Source: an uncultured Eggerthellaceae bacterium
Lineage (GTDB): Bacteria; Actinomycetota; Coriobacteriia; Coriobacteriales; Eggerthellaceae
Assembly: GCA_958452575.1 (NCBI GenBank)
Contig: CAUDUM010000001.1
Location: 186,001 to 250,000, forward strand
Direction of reading: 5' to 3'
Length of the DNA: 64,000 nt
The notes beneath the pieces were generated by a model that had not been told where the DNA came from, made no database searches, and saw only the letters and a list, made by a program, of their open reading frames with translations. The translations under genes and the position numbers were made by a program. This document shows positions 8,355 to 20,604 of the stretch, piece by piece (within the stretch, counting starts at the first letter, position 1; each line of letters begins with the position of its first letter).

Positions 8355-9773
8355 ATGTTAGAGAATCTTTCCAACCGACTGCAGAGCATCTTCTCCGGCC
8401 TGCGCGGCAAAGGTCGCCTGACCGAGGACGACATCAACGCCGCGATGCGCGAAATCCGCCTTGCGCTTTTGGAGGCCGACGTCAACTTCAAGGTTGTCAA
8501 GGAATTCATCGCGCGCACCAAGGAGCGCTGCCTCGCCGCCGAGGTGATGGACTCGCTCACGCCCGCGCAGAACGTTGTCAAGATCGTCATGGACGAGCTC
8601 ACCGCGCTGCTCGGCCGCGATCAGGCCAAGCTCGCGCTCGCCGACAACCGCATCCCCAACGTTATCATGCTCGTGGGCCTTCAGGGCTCGGGCAAGACGA
8701 CGGCCGCGGCCAAGCTGGCGTACCGCCTCAAACAGCAGAAGCACAGTCCGCTTCTGGTCGCATGCGACGTCTACCGTCCTGCCGCCGCCGATCAGCTGGA
8801 GACGCTTGGCAACGAGATCGGCGTGCGCGTGTACCGCGGCGACGGCGTCGACCCGGTCAAGATCGCCAAAGAGGGCGTCCAGGATGCCATCGACAACCTG
8901 CGCGACGTCGTCATCGTCGACACGGCGGGCCGTCTGCACGTCGACGAGGAGATGATGGAGGAGGCCCAGGCGATCAAGGACGCCGTCGATCCCGATCAGG
9001 TGCTGATGGTCGTTGATGCCATGACCGGCCAGGACGTCGTCAACGTGGCGGGCGCGTTCGCCGAGCGCGTCGACTTCGACGGGGTGATCATGTCCAAGAT
9101 GGACGGCGACGCCCGCGGAGGCGGCGCGCTGTCGATCAAGGAGGTCACGGGCAAGCCCATCATGTTCACGAGCGCCGGCGAGAAGCCCGATTCGCTGGAG
9201 GAGTTCCATCCCGACCGCATGGCCAAGCGCATCTTAGGGATGGGCGATGTGATCAGCCTGATCGAGTCCGCCGTGCGCGTCCAGCAGGAGGAGCAGGAGG
9301 CCCAGCTTGCCGAGCATGTGGCCAAAAGCACCATCACGCTGGACGACTTCATCGACATGAACCGCCAGATCCGCAAGATGGGCGGCATCGCCAAGCTTAT
9401 CTCGGCGCTGCCCGGCGGCGACAAGGCGATGGCGTCGGGCCAGGTCGATGAGAAAGCGCTCGATCACATGGAGGTGATCATCCGCTCCATGACCAAGGAG
9501 GAGCGCGCAAAGCCCGACATCCTCAACGGCAGCCGCCGCGCCCGCATCGCCCGCGGCGCTGGCGTGACGGTCACCGACGTCAACCAGGTCATCAAGAAGT
9601 TCAACGAGACCAAGAAGATGATGAAGAAGATGATGCCGGCGGCCGAGGAGATGATGAGCGGCCGCGGCCGCAAGGGCAAGAAGGGCAAGCGTATGAAGCG
9701 TCGCGGGCTTCCCGGCTTGGGCGGTCTGCGTCCCTCCGACCTGAAACAGCTTCAAGATATGATGAACCAGTAA
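8355..9773 (+). CDS. ffh: Signal recognition particle protein Ffh
   Basis: The 472-residue SRP54 GTPase binds 4.5S/SRP RNA and signal sequences of nascent membrane and secreted proteins, and docks with FtsY. The N domain (residues 1-90) is followed by the G domain with P-loop GLQGSGKTTAAAK (from about residue 106), DVYRPAA, DTAGRLHVDE and KMDGDARGG. The C-terminal M domain is Met-rich (KMMKKMMPAAEEMM) and ends in a basic, Gly-rich tail. A good RBS (AAGGAGA) precedes ATG 8355. It opens the conserved ffh-rpsP-khpA-rimM-trmD-lepB block. Confidence 0.97.
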   Translation: MLENLSNRLQSIFSGLRGKGRLTEDDINAAMREIRLALLEADVNFKVVKEFIARTKERCLAAEVMDSLTPAQNVVKIVMDELTALLGRDQAKLALADNRIPNVIMLVGLQGSGKTTAAAKLAYRLKQQKHSPLLVACDVYRPAAADQLETLGNEIGVRVYRGDGVDPVKIAKEGVQDAIDNLRDVVIVDTAGRLHVDEEMMEEAQAIKDAVDPDQVLMVVDAMTGQDVVNVAGAFAERVDFDGVIMSKMDGDARGGGALSIKEVTGKPIMFTSAGEKPDSLEEFHPDRMAKRILGMGDVISLIESAVRVQQEEQEAQLAEHVAKSTITLDDFIDMNRQIRKMGGIAKLISALPGGDKAMASGQVDEKALDHMEVIIRSMTKEERAKPDILNGSRRARIARGAGVTVTDVNQVIKKFNETKKMMKKMMPAAEEMMSGRGRKGKKGKRMKRRGLPGLGGLRPSDLKQLQDMMNQ

Positions 9774-9895
9774 ACCGGCTTGCCAAACCGGCGTGTTCGC
9801 CGTAAAATCGGCAATTGCTGTTTTCGCGGATCGGGTTGCACGATTCGCAACCTGCAGATAATGAGTAGTTGTAAGAAGCAAAAGGAGTCATATTC

Positions 9896-10141
9896 ATGGC
9901 AGTGAAGATTCGCCTGGCCCGCCACGGTGCCAAGAAGCGTCCGTACTACCGCATCGTCATCGCCGATTCCCGCGCCCCGCGCGACGGTCGTTTCATCGAC
10001 GAGGTCGGCCGTTACAACCCCTGCGTCGAGCCCGCTATGGTCAAGTTCGACATGGAGAAGGTCGACCAGTGGATCAGCAACGGTGCTCAGCCCACCGACA
10101 CGGTCGCCCGTCTTCTCAAGCAGGCTCGCGAGAACGCGTAA
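9896..10141 (+). CDS. rpsP: 30S ribosomal protein S16
   Basis: The 81-residue protein starts MAVKIRLARHGAKKRPYYRIV, the standard N-terminus of S16, a small-subunit assembly protein. An AAGGAGT RBS lies 7 bp upstream of the ATG. The 122-bp spacer from ffh contains short hairpins and a GATAAT at 9857-9862 that could be the -10 box of an rpsP-khpA-rimM-trmD operon. khpA starts 5 bp downstream. Confidence 0.97.
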   Translation: MAVKIRLARHGAKKRPYYRIVIADSRAPRDGRFIDEVGRYNPCVEPAMVKFDMEKVDQWISNGAQPTDTVARLLKQARENA

Positions 10142-10146
10142 GCGCC

Positions 10147-10401
10147 ATGTCCGAGCAGACGGAGAACATCGTCGGCCTGGTCGAGGCCATCGTCTTGCCG
10201 CTGATCGAGTTCCCGGATGACCTTGAGATCTCCGCGTCCGAGAACGAGGATGGCTCCATCCTCGTCGAGATGCGCGTGAACGAAGAGGATGCCGGCAAAG
10301 TCATCGGCCGTCAGGGCCGCATCATCAAATCCATTCGCACGCTGGCCCGCGCCGCTGCCGCGCGTTCGGGTGCTCAGGTCGATGTGGAGCTTCTCGACTA
10401 G
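10147..10401 (+). CDS. khpA: KH domain RNA-binding protein KhpA
   Basis: The 84-residue single KH domain has the RNA-binding loop VIGRQGRIIKSIR (GxxG motif about residues 55-60). KhpA binds RNA, usually as a heterodimer with KhpB, and affects cell division and sRNA function in Gram-positive bacteria. The ATG at 10147 is five bases after rpsP and the stop abuts the rimM start codon, so it is clearly an operon member. Confidence 0.92.
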   Translation: MSEQTENIVGLVEAIVLPLIEFPDDLEISASENEDGSILVEMRVNEEDAGKVIGRQGRIIKSIRTLARAAAARSGAQVDVELLD

Positions 10402-10920
10402 ATGCGCGAATGGGCTGATATCGCCGTTTTGGCGAAGGCTAAGAATCTACAGGGAGGGTTTGTCGTGCGCAGCACGGCAGGCCTTCCTTTTTTGCTTGAG
10501 GAGGGCATGGAGGTCGCTTTCGTGCCGCCCGTGTTGGATGTCCCGCGTCGCGCCAAGGTGAGCGCGATCGAGGAGCAGGGCGCCGACTTTCTCGTCTTCT
10601 TCGAGGGCGTCGAGGACCGTTCGACCGCCGAGGCGCTTGCGGGGTGCCACTGCCTGGTCCGACGCGCCGATCTTCCCGAAGACGCGCTCGTCGCCGGTTC
10701 GCGCGGCTTGGCCGGCTGGTCCGTGCGCGATGCCGCCGCCGGTTTCTGCGGCACGGTGTCCGCCGTGATCGAGAATCCCGGGCAGACGCTTTTGGAGCTT
10801 TCGGGAGACGACGGCTCCACGGTGCTCGTCCCCTTGGTCGACGAGTTCATCGCCTCCTTCGACGAGGAAGCCCGTTCGATCGAGCTGAACGCCCCTGCGG
10901 GCTTGTTCGATCTTCAGTAA
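10402..10920 (+). CDS. rimM: Ribosome maturation factor RimM
   Basis: The 172-residue protein has the RimM layout: an N-terminal beta-barrel (IAVLAKAKNLQGGFVVRST) and a C-terminal PRC-barrel ending LVPLVDEFIASFDEEARSIELNAPAGLFDLQ. RimM helps assemble the 30S head through S19 and 16S rRNA. The ATG immediately follows the khpA stop codon with no spacer. The entry motif differs from the more usual GKIVGxHGIRGEV, so the N-terminal domain is somewhat divergent. Operon position between khpA and trmD supports the call. Confidence 0.9.
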   Translation: MREWADIAVLAKAKNLQGGFVVRSTAGLPFLLEEGMEVAFVPPVLDVPRRAKVSAIEEQGADFLVFFEGVEDRSTAEALAGCHCLVRRADLPEDALVAGSRGLAGWSVRDAAAGFCGTVSAVIENPGQTLLELSGDDGSTVLVPLVDEFIASFDEEARSIELNAPAGLFDLQ

Positions 10921-10959
10921 ACGCAACCATTCGCACCGTACGCTGCGGAAGGAGCAGCC

Positions 10960-11889
10960 GTGCTCGTAGAGACGCTTTCAACGTTTCCCTCCATGTATGA
11001 TTCGGTCATGGGGTCGTCCATGATGCGCATCGCCCAAGAGAAGGGGATCCTCACGTTCAAGGCGTACGATCTGCGCGATTGGACCCACGACCGCCATCGC
11101 ACCACCGACGACGAACCGTACGGCGGTGGAGCCGGGCTCGTGATGAAGTGCGAGCCGATCTTCGAGGCGTACCGCGATCTTGTTGGAGGTGGCGTTCTGC
11201 ACAGTGGGTGCGCGGAGGGCACGGCCGAGGATGGAGCGACCGTCTGCACACTATCTAGCCTTTCATCTGATTGCAGCAGCGAAGCGCACGAGGCCGAAGG
11301 CCGAGCAGCGGAGCGTCGCGTCGCGGAATCCTCGGACGGGCCCTCCGCGCACCTGCCGGGGATCGACTCCGCCGCGGTAGCAGCAAAGCCCCATGTCATC
11401 TTTTTGGCTCCCGGGGGGCGCAGGTTCGACGATGCTCTTGCGTGCGAATTATCGCGCGAGGAGCGGCTGCTGTTCGTCTGCGGGCACTACGAGGGGATCG
11501 ATGAGCGGGCCTACACGCTGGCGGACACGGTCATCTCGCTGGGCGATTATGTCCTGACGAGCGGCGAGCTTGCCAGCATGGTGGTGATCGACGCGGTCGT
11601 CCGCAAGCTGCCCGGCGTTTTGGGCGCTCCCGACGGTGCCGAGGACGAGAGCTTCGCCGACGGGTTGCTCGAATATCCGCAGTACACGCGTCCTTCCGTA
11701 TTCGAGGGGATGGAGGTCCCCCCGATCCTGCTGTCCGGCAACCACGCCGCCATCGCCAAATGGAGGCGCGAGCAGAGCCTCCAGCGAACCGCGCGTCTGC
11801 GGCCCGATCTCCTCGAGTCGGCGCCGCTCACTGCCGACGACCGCGATTTTCTGAAATCTTTATCATCCGAAACGGCGGATGATGCCTGA
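10960..11889 (+). CDS. trmD: tRNA (guanine(37)-N1)-methyltransferase TrmD, with an in-frame insertion
   Basis: The 309-residue SPOUT enzyme makes m1G37 in tRNA from SAM and prevents +1 frameshifting. It starts at GTG 10960 (RBS GGAAGGAG). Conserved blocks include DDEPYGGGAGLVMKCEPIFEA, VIFLAPGGRRFD, LLFVCGHYEGIDER (active-site knot) and SLGDYVLTSGELA. Between FEAYRDLV and HVIFL, where E. coli TrmD has about 16 residues, this protein has about 69, rich in Ser, Ala and Glu. The DNA for most of this extra segment is bounded by a 26-bp inverted repeat (11207-11232 and 11328-11353). All conserved motifs on both sides remain in frame, so the enzyme is probably active. Confidence 0.93.
   Translation: MLVETLSTFPSMYDSVMGSSMMRIAQEKGILTFKAYDLRDWTHDRHRTTDDEPYGGGAGLVMKCEPIFEAYRDLVGGGVLHSGCAEGTAEDGATVCTLSSLSSDCSSEAHEAEGRAAERRVAESSDGPSAHLPGIDSAAVAAKPHVIFLAPGGRRFDDALACELSREERLLFVCGHYEGIDERAYTLADTVISLGDYVLTSGELASMVVIDAVVRKLPGVLGAPDGAEDESFADGLLEYPQYTRPSVFEGMEVPPILLSGNHAAIAKWRREQSLQRTARLRPDLLESAPLTADDRDFLKSLSSETADDA
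11207..11353 (+). repeat. Palindromic element inserted in frame within trmD
   Basis: The arms 11207-11232 and 11328-11353 are reverse complements at 24 of 26 positions. The whole interval is 147 bp, exactly 49 codons. Inside is a smaller hairpin, GGCCGAAGGCC, at about 11293-11303. The encoded peptide aligns with nothing expected in TrmD, so this looks like a mobile or expanded palindromic repeat tolerated in a coding sequence. No second copy was found in the window. Confidence 0.6.
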
Positions 11890-12043
11890 AGCGGTATCAT
11901 GAACATTCGCGATCATTAGGCGCGTTTTAAGTCCGCCGGCACGGTTCCACGGCGTGGTTCCATCTGCGGCAACGTGCGGATCGCACCGTATCGCCGCCAT
12001 TGGTTTCGCGGCTTTTGCCGCAACGGGAAGGATTGCATCGCAT

Positions 12044-12619
12044 ATGGACTCCGGCCAGCATGCCGAACGACCTCGCTCCGGGTTTCTGAGCACGCTTCTC
12101 AAGCTTGTCGGCTTGGTCGCGCTGGTGATCGTCCTGAGCACCGCGCTTCGCGCGTTCGTCTTCCAGGCATACGAGATCCCCTCCGGTTCCATGGAGGAGA
12201 CGATCATGACCGGCGATATGGTGTTCTCGGAGAAGGTGTCCTATTACTTCCGCGACGTCGAAGCGGGCGACATCGTCACGTTCAACGACCCCCTCTCTCC
12301 GGGGCGCGTGCTTATCAAGCGCGTCATCGCCGTGGAGGGGCAGGTCGTCGACATCAACAATGAAGACGGCATGGTGTACGTCGACGGCATGCCCCTTCAA
12401 GAGCCTTACACCGACGGGCTTCCCACGTACCGTCTCGACAACTCCATCGCGAACGTCACCTACCCCTACCGCGTGCCCGAGGGCGAGCTGTGGGTGATGG
12501 GGGACAACCGCACCAATTCGCAGGATTCGCGCTATTTCGGCTCCATCGACCGCGATACGGTCACGGGGCGCGGGGCGCTGATCTACTGGCCGCTGGACCA
12601 CTTCGGCCTTTTGGATTAG
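12044..12619 (+). CDS. lepB: Signal peptidase I
   Basis: The 191-residue membrane serine protease removes signal peptides from exported proteins. One N-terminal transmembrane helix (residues about 17-36) precedes the catalytic Ser49 in IPSGSM and the general base Lys92 in IKRVIAVEG; box E is GDNRTNSQDSR. The ATG at 12044 gives a short cytoplasmic N-terminus typical of the Gram-positive enzyme; the in-frame ATG at 11954 would add an unlikely segment. A TATCAT at 11895-11900 may be its -10 box. It closes the ffh-trmD block. Confidence 0.95.
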   Translation: MDSGQHAERPRSGFLSTLLKLVGLVALVIVLSTALRAFVFQAYEIPSGSMEETIMTGDMVFSEKVSYYFRDVEAGDIVTFNDPLSPGRVLIKRVIAVEGQVVDINNEDGMVYVDGMPLQEPYTDGLPTYRLDNSIANVTYPYRVPEGELWVMGDNRTNSQDSRYFGSIDRDTVTGRGALIYWPLDHFGLLD

Positions 12620-12666
12620 CCGGCGCGTCCGGCGGGGCGCTCGCGCCCGATCTTTGAGGGAATGAC

Positions 12667-12684
12667 GGCCGCCTTCGGGCGGCC
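12667..12684 (+). other. GC hairpin in the glyQ leader
   Basis: GGCCGCC-TTCG-GGCGGCC forms a 7-bp stem with a UUCG tetraloop 27 bp before glyQ. It lacks a U-run, so it is not a clear terminator. The 91-bp leader is too short for a T-box riboswitch. Confidence 0.35.
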
Positions 12685-12710
12685 AGGGGAAAGGCAGGAT
12701 AAGGAGAGCA

Positions 12711-13683
<973 letters not shown>

Positions 13684-13694
<11 letters not shown>

Positions 13695-15762
13695 GACGCT
13701 TGCATTTGAGATCGGCACCGAGGAACTGCCCGCGTTCGATCTGCATGCCGCCACGCTCAAGCTGGGCGGTCTCATGGAGGAGGCGCTGTCCGGCGCCCGT
13801 ATCTCCTTTGACGGGGTTTCCGTCTACACCACGCCGCGCCGCCTGATTACCATCGTGGAGGGGTTGCCTGAGTCCACCGAGGAGTCCGTCGAGGAGTTCC
13901 GCGGACCCTCCGTCAAGATCGCCTTCGACGCCGAGGGCAATCCCACCAAGGCCGCGCTGGGCTTCGCACGCGGCAAGGGCGTCGATGCGGATGCGCTCGA
14001 ACGTCGCGACGAGGGCGGCACCGAGTACGTGTGGGCAGTCAAGCGCAATCCCGCTCAGGCGACGGCGGATCTTCTGCCCGCCATCCTGACGGATCTCATC
14101 ACCGCGATCCCGTGGCCCAAGACCCAGCGTTGGGGCAGCCGCCACGAGCAGTTCAGCCGTCCGGTCCGCTGGTTGGTGGCGCTGCTCGACGACGAGGTCG
14201 TCCCGGTGGAGTTCGCCGGGCTCACGTCCGGCCGCACCACGCGCGGCCATCGCTTCCTGGCGCCCGGCCCGCACGAGGTCGCCCGCGCTGCCGATCTGAT
14301 CGACGTCCTGCGCGGCGCCAAGGTCGTCCCGAGCGAGGAGGAGCGCGAGGCATCCATCCGCGCCCAGGTTGTCGAGATCGAGAAGGAGACCGGTCTGGTG
14401 GCCGAGCTTCCCGCCAAGACCATGGAGGAGGTCGTCAACCTCACCGAGTTCCCGACGGTCATGGTGGGCCAGTTCGACGAACTGTTCCTGGCCGTGCCCA
14501 AGGAGATCACGGTCGACGCGATGCTCATGCACCAGCGTTATTTCCCGCTGTTCAACGCGGATGGCTCGCTTTCCAATAAATTCCTGATCACCTCCAACGG
14601 CGATCCTGCGTTCGAGGCAAACATCGTCGACGGCAACCAGCGCGTCGTCGCCGCCCGCCTCTACGACGCCAAGTTCTTCTACGACGAGGACCTGCGCCGC
14701 CCGCTGGAGGATTACGTGGAGCGCCTCGACACCGTCGTGTTCCAGGAGCAGCTGGGCACCGTGCGGGCTAAGACCGCCCGCGTCGAGAAGCTCGCCGAGC
14801 ATCTTTCCACCGAAGCCGCGCTTTCCGCCCAGGATGCCGCCGATGCCGTGCGCGCCGCGCATCTGTGCAAGGCCGACCTCGTGACGGGAGCCGTCGTCGA
14901 GTTCACCAGCGTCCAGGGCATCATGGGCAGCTATTACGCCGCTGCCGCCGGCGAGACCGACCAGGTTGCGCGCGCCATCGCCGACCACTACCGTCCGCGC
15001 TTCGCCGGCGACGAGCTGCCGGCATCCACGGTGGGCAAGATCGTCGCGATGGCCGACAAACTCGACACCATCTGCGGCCTGTTCGCGGTCGATCAGGGTC
15101 CGACCGGCTCGTCCGACCCGTTCGCGCTGCGCCGCGCCGCGCTCGGCATCATCGCGATCCTCGAGACGGGTCTTCCGGTGTCCCTCATGGATGCGATCGA
15201 CTGCGCGCTCGATTCGTTCGAGGCGGACGGCATCTCCTTCGACCGCGCCGCCGTTCGCGCCGCCGTGGTCGAGTTCTTCGTCACGCGCACCCGTGTCATG
15301 CTGCGCGATGCGGGCTGCGAGGCCGATGCGATCGACGCCGTGCTCGCCGCCGGTGTCGCCGAGCCCGCCGAGATCCTGCGCCGCGTGCGCTCGCTCGAGG
15401 ATGCGCGCAACAACGCCCCCGACACGTTCAACGACCTCGCGACGGCTTACGCCCGCGCCAACAACCTGCGTGACGCCTCGCTTGGCACCGAGGTCGACGA
15501 GGGTCTCATCAACGAGGTCGAGCACGCGCTGTTCTGCGCCGTTGTCCAAGCCGAGGGCCGCGTCGCCCGCGCGCTCGAGGCTGATGACTACCAGGCGGCG
15601 CTTACCGAGCTCGCCGGCCTGCGCAAGCCGGTCGACCTGTTCTTCGAGCGCATCATGGTCATGGATGAGGACCAGAGCCTCCGCGAGAACCGCCTGCGCT
15701 TGCTCAACCGCTTCGTAGGCGTCTTCCAAGACGTAGCCGACTTCGGAAAAATGGCGAGGTAG
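13684..15762 (+). CDS. glyS: Glycine--tRNA ligase beta subunit
   Basis: The 692-residue protein matches the usual beta-subunit length and begins with the hallmark FEIGTEELPAFDL. It contains RWLVALLDDEVVPVEFAGL, TRGHRF and the HD-like region VRAAHLCKADLVTGAVVEFTSVQGIMG. The C-terminal domain (about residues 560-692) is the anticodon-binding module related to that of ArgRS. The beta subunit recognises tRNA-Gly for the GlyQ catalytic subunit. A strong intrinsic terminator follows within 10 bp of the stop. Confidence 0.97.
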
Positions 15763-15770
15763 GGTTGGCG

Positions 15771-15799
15771 AAAACGGGCCTTTGGGCCCGTTTTCCTTT
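15771..15799 (+). terminator. Rho-independent terminator after glyS
   Basis: AAAACGGGCC pairs perfectly with GGCCCGTTTT around a 4-base loop (15781-15784) and is followed by a T-rich tail. It separates glyQS from the PPDK regulator. Confidence 0.9.
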
Positions 15800-15830
15800 T
15801 TCACCGGCATTTCGCAGAGAGGATTTGCCC

Positions 15831-16718
15831 ATGGATCAAGACGAGCCGATGCAGCAGAGCATCACCAACCCCATTCCCACCATTCACGTGATCAGCGACT
15901 CGGTCGGTGTCACCGCTCAAGCGGTGGCGCGGGCCGCCGCCGCCCAGTTCGGTGAGAACAACCCCAAGATCGAGGTGATGTCCAAGGCCAAGCGCTTCGC
16001 GGACATCAAGGCCTACATCGACATGCACAAGGCGGTGCAGTTCGAGCGCACCGGGGATGGACGCCTTCTGATCTTCTTCACGATCGTCGATCGTGCGCTG
16101 CGCAACCAGCTGATCGAGTATGCGCAGGAAGACGATGAGCTCGTGCTCGTCGATCTGATGACCGATGCGGTGGAGGCGATCTCCAATCTGTCCGGACGCT
16201 GCCCGGCGGGGCTTCCCGGCAGCTTGCATACCATCGACAGCCATTATTTCCAGCGCGTCGAGGCGCTGGAGTTCACCATCGCGCACGACGACGGCCGCAA
16301 CCCGCAGGAGCTCACGCGGGCCGACATCGTGCTCCTTGGCGTTTCCCGCTCTTCGAAGACACCGGTGTCGATCTACCTTTCGCAGCAGGGCTACAAGGTG
16401 GCGAACATCCCGCTCGATCCGTCGACCGAGCCGCCGCGCGAGATCTACGACGTGGACCGCACGCGCCTGTTCGGCTTGATGACGACGCCGGAGGTGCTCG
16501 TCGGCATCCGCCGCAAGCGCCTGGGCAACGCCGGCGGCGTCGCGTCGAAGTACGCCGACCCCGAATACGTCTACCAGGATCTCGAGCGCGCACGCGCGCT
16601 GATGCGCAAACTGGGGTGCATCGTGGTGCACACCGAAAATAAGGCACTTGAAGAGACCGCTCAGGAAATTTTGCGTTACTATGAGCGCGTGCATCCGTCA
16701 TCAGGCGTTATGCACTAG
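15831..16718 (+). CDS. Pyruvate, phosphate dikinase regulatory protein (DUF299 kinase/phosphorylase)
   Basis: The 295-residue protein belongs to the PDRP/YqfL/PpsR family. It uses ADP to phosphorylate, and Pi to dephosphorylate, a threonine beside the catalytic His of PPDK or PEP synthase. The start MDQDEP at ATG 15831 (RBS AGAGAGG) leads into IHVISDSVGVTAQAVARAA. The P-loop GVSRSSKTPVSIYLSQQGYKV lies near residue 170. The target gene ppdK starts 62 bp downstream on the same strand, which makes the assignment as the PPDK-type regulator firm. An in-frame ATG at 15765 is rejected because it lies upstream of, and reads through, the glyS terminator. Confidence 0.95.
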   Translation: MDQDEPMQQSITNPIPTIHVISDSVGVTAQAVARAAAAQFGENNPKIEVMSKAKRFADIKAYIDMHKAVQFERTGDGRLLIFFTIVDRALRNQLIEYAQEDDELVLVDLMTDAVEAISNLSGRCPAGLPGSLHTIDSHYFQRVEALEFTIAHDDGRNPQELTRADIVLLGVSRSSKTPVSIYLSQQGYKVANIPLDPSTEPPREIYDVDRTRLFGLMTTPEVLVGIRRKRLGNAGGVASKYADPEYVYQDLERARALMRKLGCIVVHTENKALEETAQEILRYYERVHPSSGVMH

Positions 16719-16780
16719 GTAACCATCCCAAACGGCTTGGGTGGGTATAAAGGGTAGTCGCGTTTTAAGGAGAAAATGTG

Positions 16781-19519
<2,739 letters not shown>

Positions 19520-19560
19520 GCAGCCTGCTGACATCATGACGGTCCGTCCGTGACCTAACC

Positions 19561-19596
19561 GAAGCCGCCGTCCCATAAGACGGCGGCTTCTTCATT
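19561..19596 (+). terminator. Rho-independent terminator after ppdK
   Basis: GAAGCCGCCGTC (19561-19572) pairs perfectly with GACGGCGGCTTC (19579-19590) around a 6-base loop and is followed by TTCATT. Confidence 0.9.
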
Positions 19597-19597
19597 G

Positions 19598-19632
19598 AAA
19601 TGAGAAATAGGGACAGTCACTTTTTCTCATTT
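19598..19632. repeat. Short inverted repeat with a GGGACAGTCAC loop
   Basis: AAATGAGAAA (19598-19607) and TTTCTCATTT (19623-19632) are perfect inverted copies around a 15-base loop containing TAGGGACAGTCAC. The AT-rich arms contrast with the surrounding GC-rich DNA. It may be a relic of a REP-like or IS200/RAYT-type element; no transposase gene is present. Confidence 0.5.
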
Positions 19633-19705
19633 TCGCTGTTTGCGACCAGCAGCCGTCCTCCTTTCGAGAGGGGTGTTTTAGAGTGAAAAAGGGAGAGCCT
19701 CTTTT

Positions 19706-19807
19706 CTCGCTGCGCCTCGCGTCGCGCTTCCTCTCGCTGCGCCTCGCGTCGCGCTTCCTCTCGCTGCGCCCCTCGCTGCGCCCCTCGCTGCGCCCCTCGC
19801 TGCGCTT
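19706..19807. repeat. Tandem repeat array, 2 x 27 bp plus 4 x 12 bp
   Basis: Two perfect 27-bp copies (19706-19732, 19733-19759) are followed by four 12-bp units CTCGCTGCGCCC (19760-19807, the last ending TT). Every unit opens with CTCGCTGCGC, so the short unit looks like a deletion product of the long one. The array lies in the 375-bp gap between ppdK and the DUF1847 gene. Apart from the ppdK terminator and the AT-rich inverted repeat, that gap shows nothing else recognisable. Confidence 0.85.
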
Positions 19808-19894
19808 CCTCCTGCGCGCGGCCCGCGCTTATCCGCCGCCCTCTGCGGAACGCCGATGTGGTAGATTGTGTCTAGCATCCGAGAGAGAGGATCC

Positions 19895-20572
19895 ATGATG
19901 GCCGTTGACGATCGCTCCTGCCTGAACTGCACCGGCGAGCCTTGCGAGCATGCGACGGGCGACAATCCCGATTACTGCCTGGGCGGCTCGGTGACCCCCG
20001 AGATCCACGAAGAGGTGCGCCGGCGCTATCTCGACCCCGAGATCCATGCGATCTACGAGGCGTCGGTGCGTTCCAGCGCCCTGTGCCCCAACCTCACGCG
20101 CGTGCAGGAGATCATCGAGTTCGCGCGTGGGCTTGGCGTCAGGAAGATCGGTTTGGCCTCCTGCACGATCATGCTCAACGAGGCGCGCACCTTCGCGCGC
20201 ATCCTGCGCGATGCCGGATTCGAGACGTACGGCGTCGCCTGCAAAATCGAGAGCAACCATCGCTCCGATCTCGACGTCCATGTGTCCGAGGGTTCTCAGA
20301 ACACCATTCTTTGCAACCCGATCATGCAGGCGCGCCTTCTGGAGGAGGCGGGTACCGAGCTCAACGTCGTCGTGGGCCTGTGCGTCGGGCACGACGCGCT
20401 GTTCTACAAGCACTCCGCGGCCGTCACGACCACGCTTGCGGGCAAGGACCACATCACGATGAACAATCCCTGCGCCGCCCTTTACGGCTGCAATTCGATC
20501 TACAAACAACGCATCCAGGAGACTGTCGATGCGTGCCGTGCCGATCTGGACTCGAGACCGCAAAGCCGATGA
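19895..20572 (+). CDS. DUF1847 family protein, putative metal-binding
   Basis: The 225-residue protein fits the DUF1847 family by its ordered motifs: an N-terminal Cys cluster (CLNCTGEPCEH), CPNLTRVQEIIEFARGLG, IGLASCTIMLNEAR, CNPIMQARLLEEAGTELN, GLCVGHDALFYKHS and a C-terminal NPCAALYGC. Many conserved Cys suggest iron-sulfur or zinc binding; no biochemical function is established for the family as far as I know. The start is taken as ATG 19895, directly followed by a second ATG; AGAGAGG precedes them. The mtnA-like gene begins 32 bp downstream on the same strand, so the two are probably co-transcribed. Confidence 0.8.
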   Translation: MMAVDDRSCLNCTGEPCEHATGDNPDYCLGGSVTPEIHEEVRRRYLDPEIHAIYEASVRSSALCPNLTRVQEIIEFARGLGVRKIGLASCTIMLNEARTFARILRDAGFETYGVACKIESNHRSDLDVHVSEGSQNTILCNPIMQARLLEEAGTELNVVVGLCVGHDALFYKHSAAVTTTLAGKDHITMNNPCAALYGCNSIYKQRIQETVDACRADLDSRPQSR

Positions 20573-20604
20573 GGCGTTGCGGTTGCTGTCAAAGGGGAAC
20601 TCAC

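Noticed and set aside
12620..12710. T-box riboswitch for glyQS
   Set aside because: The 91-bp spacer is too short and lacks the T-box sequence; only a simple UUCG hairpin is present.
19678..19965. 95-codon minus-strand frame with AARG/SATRG repeats
   Set aside because: It is the translation of the tandem repeat array and overlaps the DUF1847 start; no RBS and no family.
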